A stretch of DNA of 33,617 nucleotides. Source: Phycisphaeraceae bacterium. GTDB taxonomy: Bacteria; Planctomycetota; Phycisphaerae; Phycisphaerales; Phycisphaeraceae. How positions within the stretch are numbered: position 1 is the first letter of the stretch; the number at the start of each line of letters is the position of its first letter. The stretch lies in the NCBI GenBank assembly GCA_002704825.1, contig PAIY01000263.1, positions 35,685 through 69,301 of the forward strand, read 5' to 3'. Shown piece after piece: positions 20,978 to 28,328 of the stretch. Under the pieces are notes generated by a model. The model worked only from the letters and a program-made list of their open reading frames with translations, was not told where the DNA came from and made no database searches. The position numbers and the translations under genes are program-made.

Positions 20978-21349
20978 ATGACTGAAGCAACTGCCAATCC
21001 GAGTCACGAACATCACGATGAAGAACATGAACATGTCAGCTCCATCCCGCTGCTGTTGGGGGTTTACGTGTTGCTGCTGTTCTTCACCTTTCTGACCGTC
21101 GCGGTGACCTGGGTGGACCTTGGCCCGATGAACGTCTGGGTTGCCTTGATTGTTGCTGCAATCAAAGTCTCACTGGTGGCTGCGTTTTACATGCACCTCA
21201 AGTATGAAAACCAGTTTTTCGGCCAGATCCTCATCGCTTCAATCTTCTTCGCTTCGGTGATGATCGGCATTATCCTCATGGACACCCGCCAGTATCACGA
21301 AGATGTCGAAGCTGCAGCACCGGCACCGACGCAGCAAGTTGTCGAATAA
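20978..21349 (+). CDS. Cytochrome c oxidase subunit IV (prokaryotic CoxD/CtaF type)
   Basis: 123 residues from the ATG at 20978 (GAGAG eight bases upstream); an in-frame ATG at 20951 would add nine residues with no better ribosome-binding site. A His-rich N-terminus (HEHHDEEHEHV, five His) precedes three helices: LLLGVYVLLLFFTFLTVAVTWVDLG, NVWVALIVAAIKVSLVAAFYMHLKYE and the ILIASIFFASVMIGIILMDT helix. The FYMHLKYE motif is characteristic of prokaryotic subunit IV, which stabilises the oxidase core. It lies 60 bases after coxC. Confidence 0.9.
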   Translation: MTEATANPSHEHHDEEHEHVSSIPLLLGVYVLLLFFTFLTVAVTWVDLGPMNVWVALIVAAIKVSLVAAFYMHLKYENQFFGQILIASIFFASVMIGIILMDTRQYHEDVEAAAPAPTQQVVE

Positions 21350-21430
21350 ACCGACACGACCGCAGCATGAAAAACGCCTGTTGCCTGAGTCGTGTTCCCA
21401 ACCCAACCGCACCCATTGGAGTGCACTAAC

Positions 21431-22039
21431 ATGGAACTCTCAGCACAACACCATTCCACCGACGTTCCCACTGAATGGCAGAAACAAAACAAGACCGGAC
21501 GCTTTGGCATGTGGCTGTTTCTCGCAGCTCTCACCATGCTCTTTGGCGCTTGCGTGGTTGGCTATCTGATCATCCGTTTTCGTCTCTCAAACAAAATCGA
21601 ACTGGGCAGCATCCAACTCCCGCCAGTGCTTTGGATCTCCACGATTGCAATCCTGCTCAGCTCATTGACCATCGAACGGGCCTGCGGACTATTGCAGCGG
21701 GACAATATCCAGGGATTCAAACAACAACTCCTCTGGACCGACATGCTCTCAGGTTTGTTTGTTCTCACGCAAGTCCCCGGTATGGCGATGCTGCTTCGCA
21801 CCCATCAACAACTCGTTGACGACGGCGTTGCGATGTATGGCATGGTGTTCATGGTTATTCTCCTCCACGCCATCCACGTCCTGGGCGGACTCATTCCGCT
21901 GGGCATGATCACCAAACGCGCTTTCACCACCGGTTACACCGCCCAGACTTTCCTGCCCGTGCGACTGCTGACGATGTACTGGCATTTCCTGGGGATTGTC
22001 TGGATCATCCTCTTTGCCATGCTCTTTGCAATGGGTTGA
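21431..22039 (+). CDS. Second subunit III-like heme-copper oxidase protein
   Basis: 202 residues from the ATG at 21431, which has GGAG about 9 bases upstream; an in-frame ATG at 21392 adds 13 residues without such a site. Five helices with the subunit III pattern: TGRFGMWLFLAALTMLFGACVVGYLIIR, WISTIAILLSSLTIERA, LVLTQ-type third helix, MVFMVILLHAIHVLGGLIPLG and LLTMYWHFLGIVWIILFAMLF. It is compact, like an ordinary subunit III, whereas coxC upstream has a big insertion. It may be a true second subunit III, an assembly factor, or the subunit of an alternative enzyme form. It is the last gene of the respiratory cluster. Confidence 0.85.
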   Translation: MELSAQHHSTDVPTEWQKQNKTGRFGMWLFLAALTMLFGACVVGYLIIRFRLSNKIELGSIQLPPVLWISTIAILLSSLTIERACGLLQRDNIQGFKQQLLWTDMLSGLFVLTQVPGMAMLLRTHQQLVDDGVAMYGMVFMVILLHAIHVLGGLIPLGMITKRAFTTGYTAQTFLPVRLLTMYWHFLGIVWIILFAMLFAMG

Positions 22040-22090
22040 TTGCATACGCGAGATGTCATCGCGACATCACGGTATGTTGTGTATTGTCAC

Positions 22091-22116
22091 ACACGCAACA
22101 CACGCAACACACGCAA
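22091..22116 (+). repeat. Short 9-base tandem repeat (ACACGCAAC)
   Basis: Nearly three copies of ACACGCAAC in the gap between the respiratory cluster and nagA. No spacers, so not a CRISPR. Probably replication slippage. Confidence 0.7.
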
Positions 22117-22225
22117 AGCTTCACGCTTCTTACACACAACAAGACACGTCACAATCAATAGCTGCATCACTGTGTGATGCTGAAATTGCAACGCAGTTTA
22201 GCGCACCGATGTTAATGAAGTGAAT

Positions 22226-23140
22226 TCATAAACCAATCGCTTTACGCGGATTCTTGCAGATGAGTTTTTCGATCTGCGTCTGATCCATTCCAAGAGATTG
22301 CTGCAGGTTCTGAATCACACGTGGCATGTCGATGGCTGACCCAACAAGATGACTGCCGTCTTCGCTGCGTGCTGCAAGGTCTTCGCCGATTTGTAACGTC
22401 CATCGACTCAGCGTATACGTGCCCGGCCCCAACCCGGCTGGGGCGATGGCATCCGTGGTGATGATGCAGCGATCACTGCCTGCAATGTTCAGGTAATTTT
22501 TCAACGCGAACATCGGGATATGCACACCGTCTGCAATGAAACACAGCCAGAGTTTGTCATGTAATGACAACACCCGCTGGACGATGTTGTCATGTCGTGG
22601 CATGTTTGCTGGACATCCATTACCAAGATGCGTGTACATCGACAAGCCCGCATCAATCGCGGCATGCAGTTGGTTCATGCTGCTGTTGCAGTGTCCGGCG
22701 GATATCGTGATGCCTTGTTTGGCAAGATAAGCAATCGTCTGCATCCGCGCATCATACTCCGGCGCCAAGGTCACCAAACGTGTCAGACCACCTGCTGAAT
22801 CCTGTAGCAACTTCATGTCATCAACCGTTGCTGGACACACCGCGTCCTGTGGATGCGCACCACGATATCCATCCATCGGACTGATAAACGGTCCTTCAAT
22901 GTGAAAACCTCTGATCATTGCTTTGATCAGGTCATCCTGTTCACGCAGTTGGACCAACCGCGCTAAACGCTGCGCCATCACCGGCAACTTCTCGGTGATG
23001 ATGGTAGCCAGAATGCCGGTGACGCCATCTTCTCGCAGCTTGGCACACGCTTGATGCAATGCGTCCACGGACAGGTCATCGCTGTTAAAGTCCACACCGC
23101 CGTAGCCGTTGACCTGGATGTCGAAAATGCCTTGAATCAT
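22226..23140 (-). CDS. nagA: N-acetylglucosamine-6-phosphate deacetylase, short form
   Basis: 304 residues. It removes acetate from GlcNAc-6-P to give GlcN-6-P. The amidohydrolase barrel motifs are all visible: DIQVNGYGGVDFN near the start (the E. coli-like QxN form rather than HxH), HIEGPF (about 80) with its metal-binding Glu, TLAPEYD, SAGHCNS (His), YTHLGNGCPANMPRHDN, IADGVHIP and the catalytic Asp in TTDAIAP. Usual NagA proteins have about 380 residues with an N-terminal beta-sandwich; here the protein begins directly at the barrel, and an in-frame stop lies 18 bases upstream of the ATG, so no hidden extension exists. The C-terminal part (KLICKNPRKAIGL) is also shortened. It follows nagB but a terminator lies between. 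Confidence 0.92.
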   Translation of the reverse strand: MIQGIFDIQVNGYGGVDFNSDDLSVDALHQACAKLREDGVTGILATIITEKLPVMAQRLARLVQLREQDDLIKAMIRGFHIEGPFISPMDGYRGAHPQDAVCPATVDDMKLLQDSAGGLTRLVTLAPEYDARMQTIAYLAKQGITISAGHCNSSMNQLHAAIDAGLSMYTHLGNGCPANMPRHDNIVQRVLSLHDKLWLCFIADGVHIPMFALKNYLNIAGSDRCIITTDAIAPAGLGPGTYTLSRWTLQIGEDLAARSEDGSHLVGSAIDMPRVIQNLQQSLGMDQTQIEKLICKNPRKAIGL

Positions 23141-23169
23141 GGTGTTTTCTGTGTGTTAGCAGAGATGTG

Positions 23170-23196
23170 AAAAACCGCGACCCCAAAGGGTCACGG
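23170..23196 (-). terminator. Rho-independent terminator between nagB and nagA
   Basis: On the minus strand CCG-T-GACCC, loop TTTG, GGGTC-G-CGG is followed directly by TTTTT. It starts 26 bases after the nagB stop and would end most nagB transcripts before nagA. Confidence 0.75.
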
Positions 23197-23221
23197 CTTA
23201 GGGGGATGAGAATAATAGGTG

Positions 23222-23959
23222 TCAACCGAGTTTGGATGCTGCGGGTTGATCCAGATAAATCGTGGTGTCAGGATGCTTTTGCAAAATGGATGCGGGGACC
23301 ATGTTGGTCACCGGACCTTCGATCGTGTTCTTGACCGCTTCAGATTTACGTTCGTCGGGCACGGTGCAGATGATGGTCCTGGTTTTCATGATCTGCTTGA
23401 CTGACATGGAAATCGCCTGCGTGGGGACATCATCAAATGTCGGGAACCAGCCTTCGCCTAACTGCTGTTTGCGACAATCATCATCAAGGTTCACAACCAG
23501 GTACGGTTCTTCGGTATCGAAGTCGGCTGGCGGATCGTTGAATGCCAGGTGTCCGTTTTCACCAATCCCGACAAAAGCGACATCAATCGGTGCAGCAGCA
23601 ACAAGTTTACCCGCTTCCGTGCATTGGGCATGCGGGTCGGTTTCACCGTTGAGATAAGTAAATGATGCCAACGGCAGGGGGAGTTGGCTGACAAAGCGTT
23701 CCCAGAGATACAACCGGAAGGAGGCTTTGTGCGTGATGGGGATGCCGACATATTCATCCAGGTGAAACGCGGTGACCTTGTCCCATGCGATGTCCGGCTC
23801 CTTGATCAGGGCGCTTAGCATCTCAAACTGCGAAGCACCGGTGGCAACGATGATCCGGGCCGAACCCTTCTCTGCGATGGCTTGCCGGATGGCGGCTGCC
23901 CCGTCTTTGGCGGCTTGTTTACCGGAAAGCTGTTTGGTTTCGTGGACGATGTGTTTCAT
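23222..23959 (-). CDS. nagB: Glucosamine-6-phosphate deaminase (NagB/SugarP isomerase family)
   Basis: 245 residues from the ATG at 23959, chosen because AGGA lies six bases upstream; ATGs at 23965 and 23974 are in frame and would add two or five residues. It converts glucosamine-6-phosphate to fructose-6-phosphate and ammonia. Family motifs are clear: ATGASQFEML (phosphate loop), VTAFHLDEYVGIP with the catalytic Asp, VAFVGIGENGHLAFNDPPADF (active-site His/Glu loop) and AISMSVKQIMKTRTIICTVP with the second phosphate site. Length is slightly below the usual 260. With nagA it forms the amino-sugar catabolic branch, and a XylR-like AraC regulator is divergent. Confidence 0.94.
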   Translation of the reverse strand: MKHIVHETKQLSGKQAAKDGAAAIRQAIAEKGSARIIVATGASQFEMLSALIKEPDIAWDKVTAFHLDEYVGIPITHKASFRLYLWERFVSQLPLPLASFTYLNGETDPHAQCTEAGKLVAAAPIDVAFVGIGENGHLAFNDPPADFDTEEPYLVVNLDDDCRKQQLGEGWFPTFDDVPTQAISMSVKQIMKTRTIICTVPDERKSEAVKNTIEGPVTNMVPASILQKHPDTTIYLDQPAASKLG

Positions 23960-24110
23960 TTTCATTCCTGACATAAAATGTTTTGCGCATCACGATCTGA
24001 ACCAGTCAGTGATATGACAGTACGCTGATTATCCTGTTTGAGATCATCATAGGTTGGTACAATGGGTTTGAACAAGGACACTTTACGCAGTGATTGTGAA
24101 AGAATGCGCA

Positions 24111-25262
24111 ATGTCGGAAAACTTACTGAAAATTGCTGTACTCATGTCTCAGGCGGATATGCATACGCGTGGCATCTTTGCAGGGATCACGCGTTATGCC
24201 CGACCGCTCCGCGCCTGGCAGTTTCATTTGGGTTTGCCCGATGCTCGGATTGTTTCGGATCTACGCAAGTGGAAGCCGCATGGCATGATCGCGACATTAC
24301 CTCAGGCGAAGTTGGAGAAGCGTTTTGCAACGCTGGGCATTCCCATGGTCAACTGCTCAAGTAACTTGCGAAGTGATACGGTGCATCGCGTGATTACCGA
24401 CAACGATGCGGTGGGGCAGTTGGCTGCGACGTACCTGCTTTCGCGTGGCTATGAGCATTTGGCTTTCTGCGGTGAGTCGGGGATGGGGGCCAGTGATGAT
24501 CGCTTTGCTGCTTACCGAAAACATGTGCCGGGGAAGGTGCACTACTTTGTCGATGCGCATGCTCAGCAGCAGGTTGGCGAAGTCGGTTGGCGCGTCTCGG
24601 ATCAGGATCGGCAACTGCGTCAGTGGTTGATGGATTTGCCCAAGCCTGCAGGGATTTTAGCCTGTCATGATCCGATGGCGATGGTCTTACTTGAAGTGTG
24701 TCGGCAGTTACAGATCAACGTGCCCGGCGAGTTGGCGATACTGGGTGTTGATGACGATGCGATGTTATGCCAGATGGCTTACCCGACCCTGTCGAGTATC
24801 CGGATGGCACACGAGCGGATTGGCTTTGAAGCAGCGCGTCTGCTTGATCAGCTACTTGTCGAGCCGCAGATGGATAAGCAGTGTATTCGCATTGGACCGT
24901 TGTGCGTTGTCACACGACAGTCCACGGACGCGCTGGCTTCGGATGATCGGTTGGTTGGTGCAGCGGTTCGCTACATTCAGGAACATGCTGATCAACCGAT
25001 TCGCGTGAGTGATGTTGTCGAGCAGACATCGGTGAGTCGGCGAAATCTGGAGATGCGTTTTGAGGCTGCTTTGGGTAAGAGCATTCTGGATGTCATTCAG
25101 CAAGCGCATGTCGATCTGGCGAGCCAACTCTTAAGCAGTACGCAGATGTCCATTGAGCAGATTGCCTTAGCCAGTGGGTTTAACAGTCGCGAGCGTTTCT
25201 CTGCGGTGTTCCGCGAACAGACGGGACAGACGCCGGGAAGTTTTCGCAGTAAGCCGCATTGA
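24111..25262 (+). CDS. AraC-family regulator with sugar-binding (XylR-like) domain
   Basis: 383 residues from the ATG at 24111; a GTG at 24090 would add seven. The N-terminal two thirds form a LacI/periplasmic-binding-protein-like effector domain (KIAVLMSQADMHTRGIFAGITRYARPLRAW; DNDAVGQLAATYLLSRGYEHLAFCG; PAGILACHDPMAMVLLEVCRQLQINVPGELAILGVDDD). The C-terminal 100 residues are an AraC/XylS DNA-binding domain with two helix-turn-helix units (VSDVVEQTSVSRRNLEMRFEAALGKS and IEQIALASGFNSRERFSAVFREQTGQTPGSFR). This is the architecture of E. coli XylR. Being divergent from nagB, it probably senses an amino sugar or its phosphate and controls nagB and nagA. Confidence 0.93.
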   Translation: MSENLLKIAVLMSQADMHTRGIFAGITRYARPLRAWQFHLGLPDARIVSDLRKWKPHGMIATLPQAKLEKRFATLGIPMVNCSSNLRSDTVHRVITDNDAVGQLAATYLLSRGYEHLAFCGESGMGASDDRFAAYRKHVPGKVHYFVDAHAQQQVGEVGWRVSDQDRQLRQWLMDLPKPAGILACHDPMAMVLLEVCRQLQINVPGELAILGVDDDAMLCQMAYPTLSSIRMAHERIGFEAARLLDQLLVEPQMDKQCIRIGPLCVVTRQSTDALASDDRLVGAAVRYIQEHADQPIRVSDVVEQTSVSRRNLEMRFEAALGKSILDVIQQAHVDLASQLLSSTQMSIEQIALASGFNSRERFSAVFREQTGQTPGSFRSKPH

Positions 25263-25299
25263 AATCGTTGATGCACCAGCGTTGCGTCGCAATGCGGCT
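25252..25299 (+). terminator. Possible hairpin terminator overlapping the araC-type stop codon
   Basis: Perfect 10-bp inverted repeat AGCCGCATTG (25252-25261) with CAATGCGGCT (25290-25299), separated by 28 bases and overlapping the stop codon. No T-run follows, so termination would be weak or Rho-assisted. Confidence 0.35.
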
Positions 25300-25352
25300 A
25301 TTTCATCATGATGAATTCGTTGCATATCTCATTGGCTATTACGTTGTATTTA

Positions 25353-25453
25353 CCGTCACTCCCGCGCCCCCGGAAGTTGGGAGTCCAGTGAAATGTGCAA
25401 GCGTCAACTGCATGCCACTGGATTCCCAACTTCCGGGGGCGCGGGAGTGACGG
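25353..25453. repeat. Long near-perfect inverted repeat (dRS3-like arms)
   Basis: Arms of 38 bases (25353-25390 and 25416-25453) match in 37 of 38 positions around a 25-base centre. Each arm is itself loosely palindromic, with ACTCCC or ATTCCC at one side and GGGAGT at the other, as in the ATTCCC-N-GGGAAT small repeats (dRS3 of Neisseria and similar CGTCATTCCCGCG repeats elsewhere). It contains no gene, which fits a small non-autonomous repeat placed between converging genes. Confidence 0.85.
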
Positions 25454-25498
25454 AAGGATAACAGACTTAGCATTGTGTGATTTATGTGTTGCATGTCT

Positions 25499-25532
25499 AC
25501 AAAAAAATGAGCACCGGATGTGAATCCGGTGC
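25499..25532 (-). terminator. Rho-independent terminator of the amidotransferase-like/GGT genes
   Basis: Perfect 9-bp stem GCACCGGAT with ATCCGGTGC around a 4-base loop (25511-25532), followed on the minus strand by CA and a run of seven T. It lies about 100 bases beyond the stop of the amidotransferase-like gene. Confidence 0.88.
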
Positions 25533-25635
25533 CCGTTGTGCATACGGTCTTCTGTGGGGCAGCTGGTGTAAACCCGGTGCTCAATCAAATGGGGTGTTGG
25601 ATGACTTGGATACTCACAGGTAACAAGCAACCTTG

Positions 25636-26421
25636 TTATTTGTCTTCGGGGGTGGCTGCCCAGGTGACGGCATGTTGGATGAGGCTTGCGATACCGCCGG
25701 GTTTTTCGGGATGCGGGCTGAAGCAGACGACGCGACCGTTTTGGTATTGCGTTCGCGCGATGGCGGTCGTGCCGATCATCACACCGGTGGGGGCGCCCTT
25801 CTTGGCAATCTCGGTTGCGTAGGTTGCCAGTGTTTCATATTTCGGTGCGGTATCGTCTTTACCGGGCGCCAGCAGGGGACCTTGGCCGTAGTAGACTTTG
25901 CAGCTTGATTCGTCGTACGCCAGATTTTTCTGCCCGGACTCTGTGAGGTTCAAGGTGACTTCACCCGTGCCACGCGCCCAGTGTTTGGTATCAACGACTT
26001 TGGCATTGATCAGGCCCAGTGACCATGAATAGTGATTGGTAGCAAGGTAGGCACCTGCACAAATACCGACGTAGCCTTTGCCGCTTGCTACGAAATCACG
26101 GACGATCTGTTTGCCATCAGCACCGAGTGCGAAGGCTTGCTTGCTGCCTGAACCGCCGGGCATGATCAGCACGTCCTGGTCATCCAGAGCGCCGTCACGG
26201 ATTGTTGCAGGTGTGACATGCGTGGTGATGTAGCCGTTAGCCGGGATGAGGAATGCCTCAAGGTTTTTGCGACCGCCGGAGATGCCATCGGTTTTGTGAT
26301 CATAGATGGCAACCTTGATGAGTTTTTGCGATGGGGTTGTTTGTGCTGTGACAAGATTGGTTTGGCTGAGCAGGGCAACGAGACAAACCGTCAACAGGAC
26401 TTTGCATAAGCGGGTTTTCAT
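25636..26421 (-). CDS. Secreted BPL-N/class I glutamine amidotransferase-like protein
   Basis: 261 residues from the ATG at 26421 (GGAG five bases upstream); a GTG two codons earlier is less likely. A signal peptide (MKTRLCKVLLTVCLVALLSQTN, cut near TAQ-TT) precedes a class I amidotransferase-like fold related to the biotin-protein-ligase N-terminal (BPL-N) domain: VAIYDHKTDGISGG, DVLIMPGGSGSKQA, the nucleophile elbow GYVGICAGAYLA (Cys121) and FSPHPEKPGG (His237, Glu239). The Cys-His-Glu triad is intact, so hydrolase or amidotransferase activity is plausible, but substrates of secreted BPL-N proteins are unknown. It follows the GGT-like gene by 36 bases, so they form one operon and share the terminator at 25499-25532. 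Confidence 0.85.
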   Translation of the reverse strand: MKTRLCKVLLTVCLVALLSQTNLVTAQTTPSQKLIKVAIYDHKTDGISGGRKNLEAFLIPANGYITTHVTPATIRDGALDDQDVLIMPGGSGSKQAFALGADGKQIVRDFVASGKGYVGICAGAYLATNHYSWSLGLINAKVVDTKHWARGTGEVTLNLTESGQKNLAYDESSCKVYYGQGPLLAPGKDDTAPKYETLATYATEIAKKGAPTGVMIGTTAIARTQYQNGRVVCFSPHPEKPGGIASLIQHAVTWAATPEDK

Positions 26422-26457
26422 GATCACTCCAATGTGAAACGATTCGTTGGGGTTGGT

Positions 26458-28134
26458 TTATTGTTCGAATGGTTCAACGCCGCTGGCAACATTGCTGCGA
26501 CGATCATCGGCAACACCGATACTGGTTTGGCCGTCAAAGCCGATGGCATTCACCGGGCCGAAATACATGACGCTGGTGGTGACTTGTTGGGCTTGCCAAC
26601 CCAGAGCGGTTAACTCGGTGAGAAGCTTTGGTGGCATGTTGTGTTCAAGCTCGATGAGTTGACGACGGGTGCTGTTTCGCACGTGAAATCGCGGCAGTTC
26701 GATGGCATGTTCCAAGGACATGTCATAGTCGATCACATCGGTGATGACCTGCAAGACGGAGACTGGAATGCGCTGCCCACCGGGAGAGCCCAGCGCGAGA
26801 ATGGGCTTGCCGGCTTGGAGCACGATGGTGGGAGACATGGTGCTACGCGGACGGCGACCGGGCTTGGCGGCATTGGGGGAACTGCTGTCGCTGGAGAAAT
26901 TGTTCAGTGACGTATTCATGAGAATGCCGGTGTCGGGAATCATGATGCCACAGCCGTAGTGTTTGCCTAGTGATTGGGTGGCGCTAACGACATTGCCTTG
27001 TGCGTCGGCGACGATGAAGTGCGTGGTGCTTTGTGTGCGAAGTTCTGCATCAATGCTGTTGGGCAATGGATCGCGGGCTGAAGTCTGCAGGTTCATCTGC
27101 CTGGCCTGACGATTGAGTTGAGCAATGGCCATCGGTGTTAACGTACGACGTAGCGTTGGGCCGGCTGCGGGATGGTCGGCGAGTTTGGACCGCACGACGC
27201 CATAGACCTGCATCAACACGCGCGCCATCTGGTCCATGCGCTGCGCGCTTTGCGGATCACTGGCTGGTTGTTGTTGGTTCAGACAGGCAAGACTCAGCAG
27301 AACGGTTGGACCCCCGGTTGCCGGCCCGTCACTGCTGTAAACAAGTGCGCTGCGATAGCGTGTTTTGGGTGCTGCATAAATGCGCGGTCGGTAACGTCGC
27401 AGGTCATCCATCGTCATCCAGCCGCCTGCTGCGGTGACGTGGTCGACCATTTTCAGACCGAGTTCCCCGCCATAGAGTGCGCGGTAGCCTTGTTCCTGAA
27501 TGATGCGAAACGTTCTGGCCAGTTGCGTGTTGGTGAGTTTGGTTTGATCATGGGTTAAGGGTTGGTTGGCAAAGTAGGTTTGGCCACCACCACCGGCGAT
27601 GAGTTTTTCACGGGCATGTTCCAATGCGACACGGTCAAAGCGGTCGAGTGTGTAGCCGTTTTCCGCAGTTTGGATCGCCGGTTCAAGCAGTGTTGCCCAG
27701 GGCTTGGAACCCCAACGTTCATGAGCCTTGGCCCAACCGATTAATTGACCGGGAACGCCGATGGATTGGGCAGCGGTGCGCTTACCGGTGTGTTTCGTGT
27801 CCATAGCCGATGAGGCTTGGTCGAGTGCTTCCACGCAGTAAACCTGTTTGCGTGAGGCATCGTAGTAGAGCATGACTAACTTGCCACCCAATCCTGAGCC
27901 CCAGGGTTCGGCGACGTTAAGCGTGGTGGCGACGGCGATGGCTGCATCGATTGCGTTACCGCCTTGGGTGAGAATTTGCTGTCCGGCCTGTGTTGCCTGA
28001 CGGTGACCTGAGACCACCATGCCCGAGGAACTCTGCTGACTTTGTGCAGCGTGTTGCGGGTTGGTGAGGCTGATGACAATGAGTATTGCCAGGCTCATCA
28101 GCAGTCGCGAGATGTTGCTGGACGATCGGTGCAC
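26458..28134 (-). CDS. Gamma-glutamyltransferase-family Ntn hydrolase, altered substrate pocket
   Basis: 558 residues with a signal peptide (about 1-30). GGT-family precursor that cuts itself before a Thr: STTHFIVAD places catalytic Thr370, starting the small subunit. The RPRSTMSPTIV and LALGSPGGQRIP (oxyanion) segments and C-terminal PRFH are conserved. Two residues that in E. coli GGT hold the glutamyl group are not: the NxxMDDF loop reads NTSLNNF (Asn411-Asn412, so Asn at the Asp433 site), and the DFREMAPA loop, which holds Arg114 in E. coli, reads ALDQASSA with no Arg. The enzyme is therefore likely a periplasmic acyl or peptide hydrolase whose substrate differs from glutathione. It is upstream of the BPL-N gene and downstream of a pseudopilin gene on the same strand. 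Confidence 0.9.
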   Translation of the reverse strand: MHRSSSNISRLLMSLAILIVISLTNPQHAAQSQQSSSGMVVSGHRQATQAGQQILTQGGNAIDAAIAVATTLNVAEPWGSGLGGKLVMLYYDASRKQVYCVEALDQASSAMDTKHTGKRTAAQSIGVPGQLIGWAKAHERWGSKPWATLLEPAIQTAENGYTLDRFDRVALEHAREKLIAGGGGQTYFANQPLTHDQTKLTNTQLARTFRIIQEQGYRALYGGELGLKMVDHVTAAGGWMTMDDLRRYRPRIYAAPKTRYRSALVYSSDGPATGGPTVLLSLACLNQQQPASDPQSAQRMDQMARVLMQVYGVVRSKLADHPAAGPTLRRTLTPMAIAQLNRQARQMNLQTSARDPLPNSIDAELRTQSTTHFIVADAQGNVVSATQSLGKHYGCGIMIPDTGILMNTSLNNFSSDSSSPNAAKPGRRPRSTMSPTIVLQAGKPILALGSPGGQRIPVSVLQVITDVIDYDMSLEHAIELPRFHVRNSTRRQLIELEHNMPPKLLTELTALGWQAQQVTTSVMYFGPVNAIGFDGQTSIGVADDRRSNVASGVEPFEQ

Positions 28135-28175
28135 AGGTGACTTTCTGATTCAGATCGATCAAGTGTTCGTCAAAG

Positions 28176-28231
28176 CCGGGGAACTGGCAGGCGTGCAATG
28201 CACACGCAATCGACGCATGCCAATTCCCCGG
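28176..28231. repeat. Inverted repeat between pseudopilin and GGT-like genes
   Basis: CCGGGGAACTGGCA (28176-28189) with TGCCAATTCCCCGG (28218-28231), 13 of 14 paired, with an inner GCGTG/CACGC pair. It could be a factor-dependent terminator or processing site; the minus-strand side continues CTTTGA, so the T-run is poor. Confidence 0.5.
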
Positions 28232-28328
28232 TACGTTGTCGTTGACGGCAGTTCTCTGGGATGAGCTGGGGATCGGTGGGTTCCGGGGGAGCCGTCAGGG
28301 ATGGGGTTGGGGTTTGTTTTTTATTGTG

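Larger units (their letters stand above)
25263..25635. other. Gene-free stretch with repeat element and terminator
   Basis: About 370 bases between converging genes with no credible coding region. It holds the rest of the 25252-25299 hairpin, a 101-base palindromic repeat (25353-25453) and the terminator of the minus-strand operon (25499-25532). Confidence 0.6.

Noticed and set aside
22091..22116. ACACGCAAC repeats as a CRISPR array or origin
   Set aside because: Only three contiguous short units without spacers, and no replication genes nearby.
25353..25453. The long palindrome as an insertion-sequence end
   Set aside because: No transposase or its remnants nearby, and the arms are only 25 bases apart.
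28202..28222. TGGCAT..TTGC on the minus strand before the GGT-like gene as a sigma-54 promoter
   Set aside because: The spacer is two bases too long.
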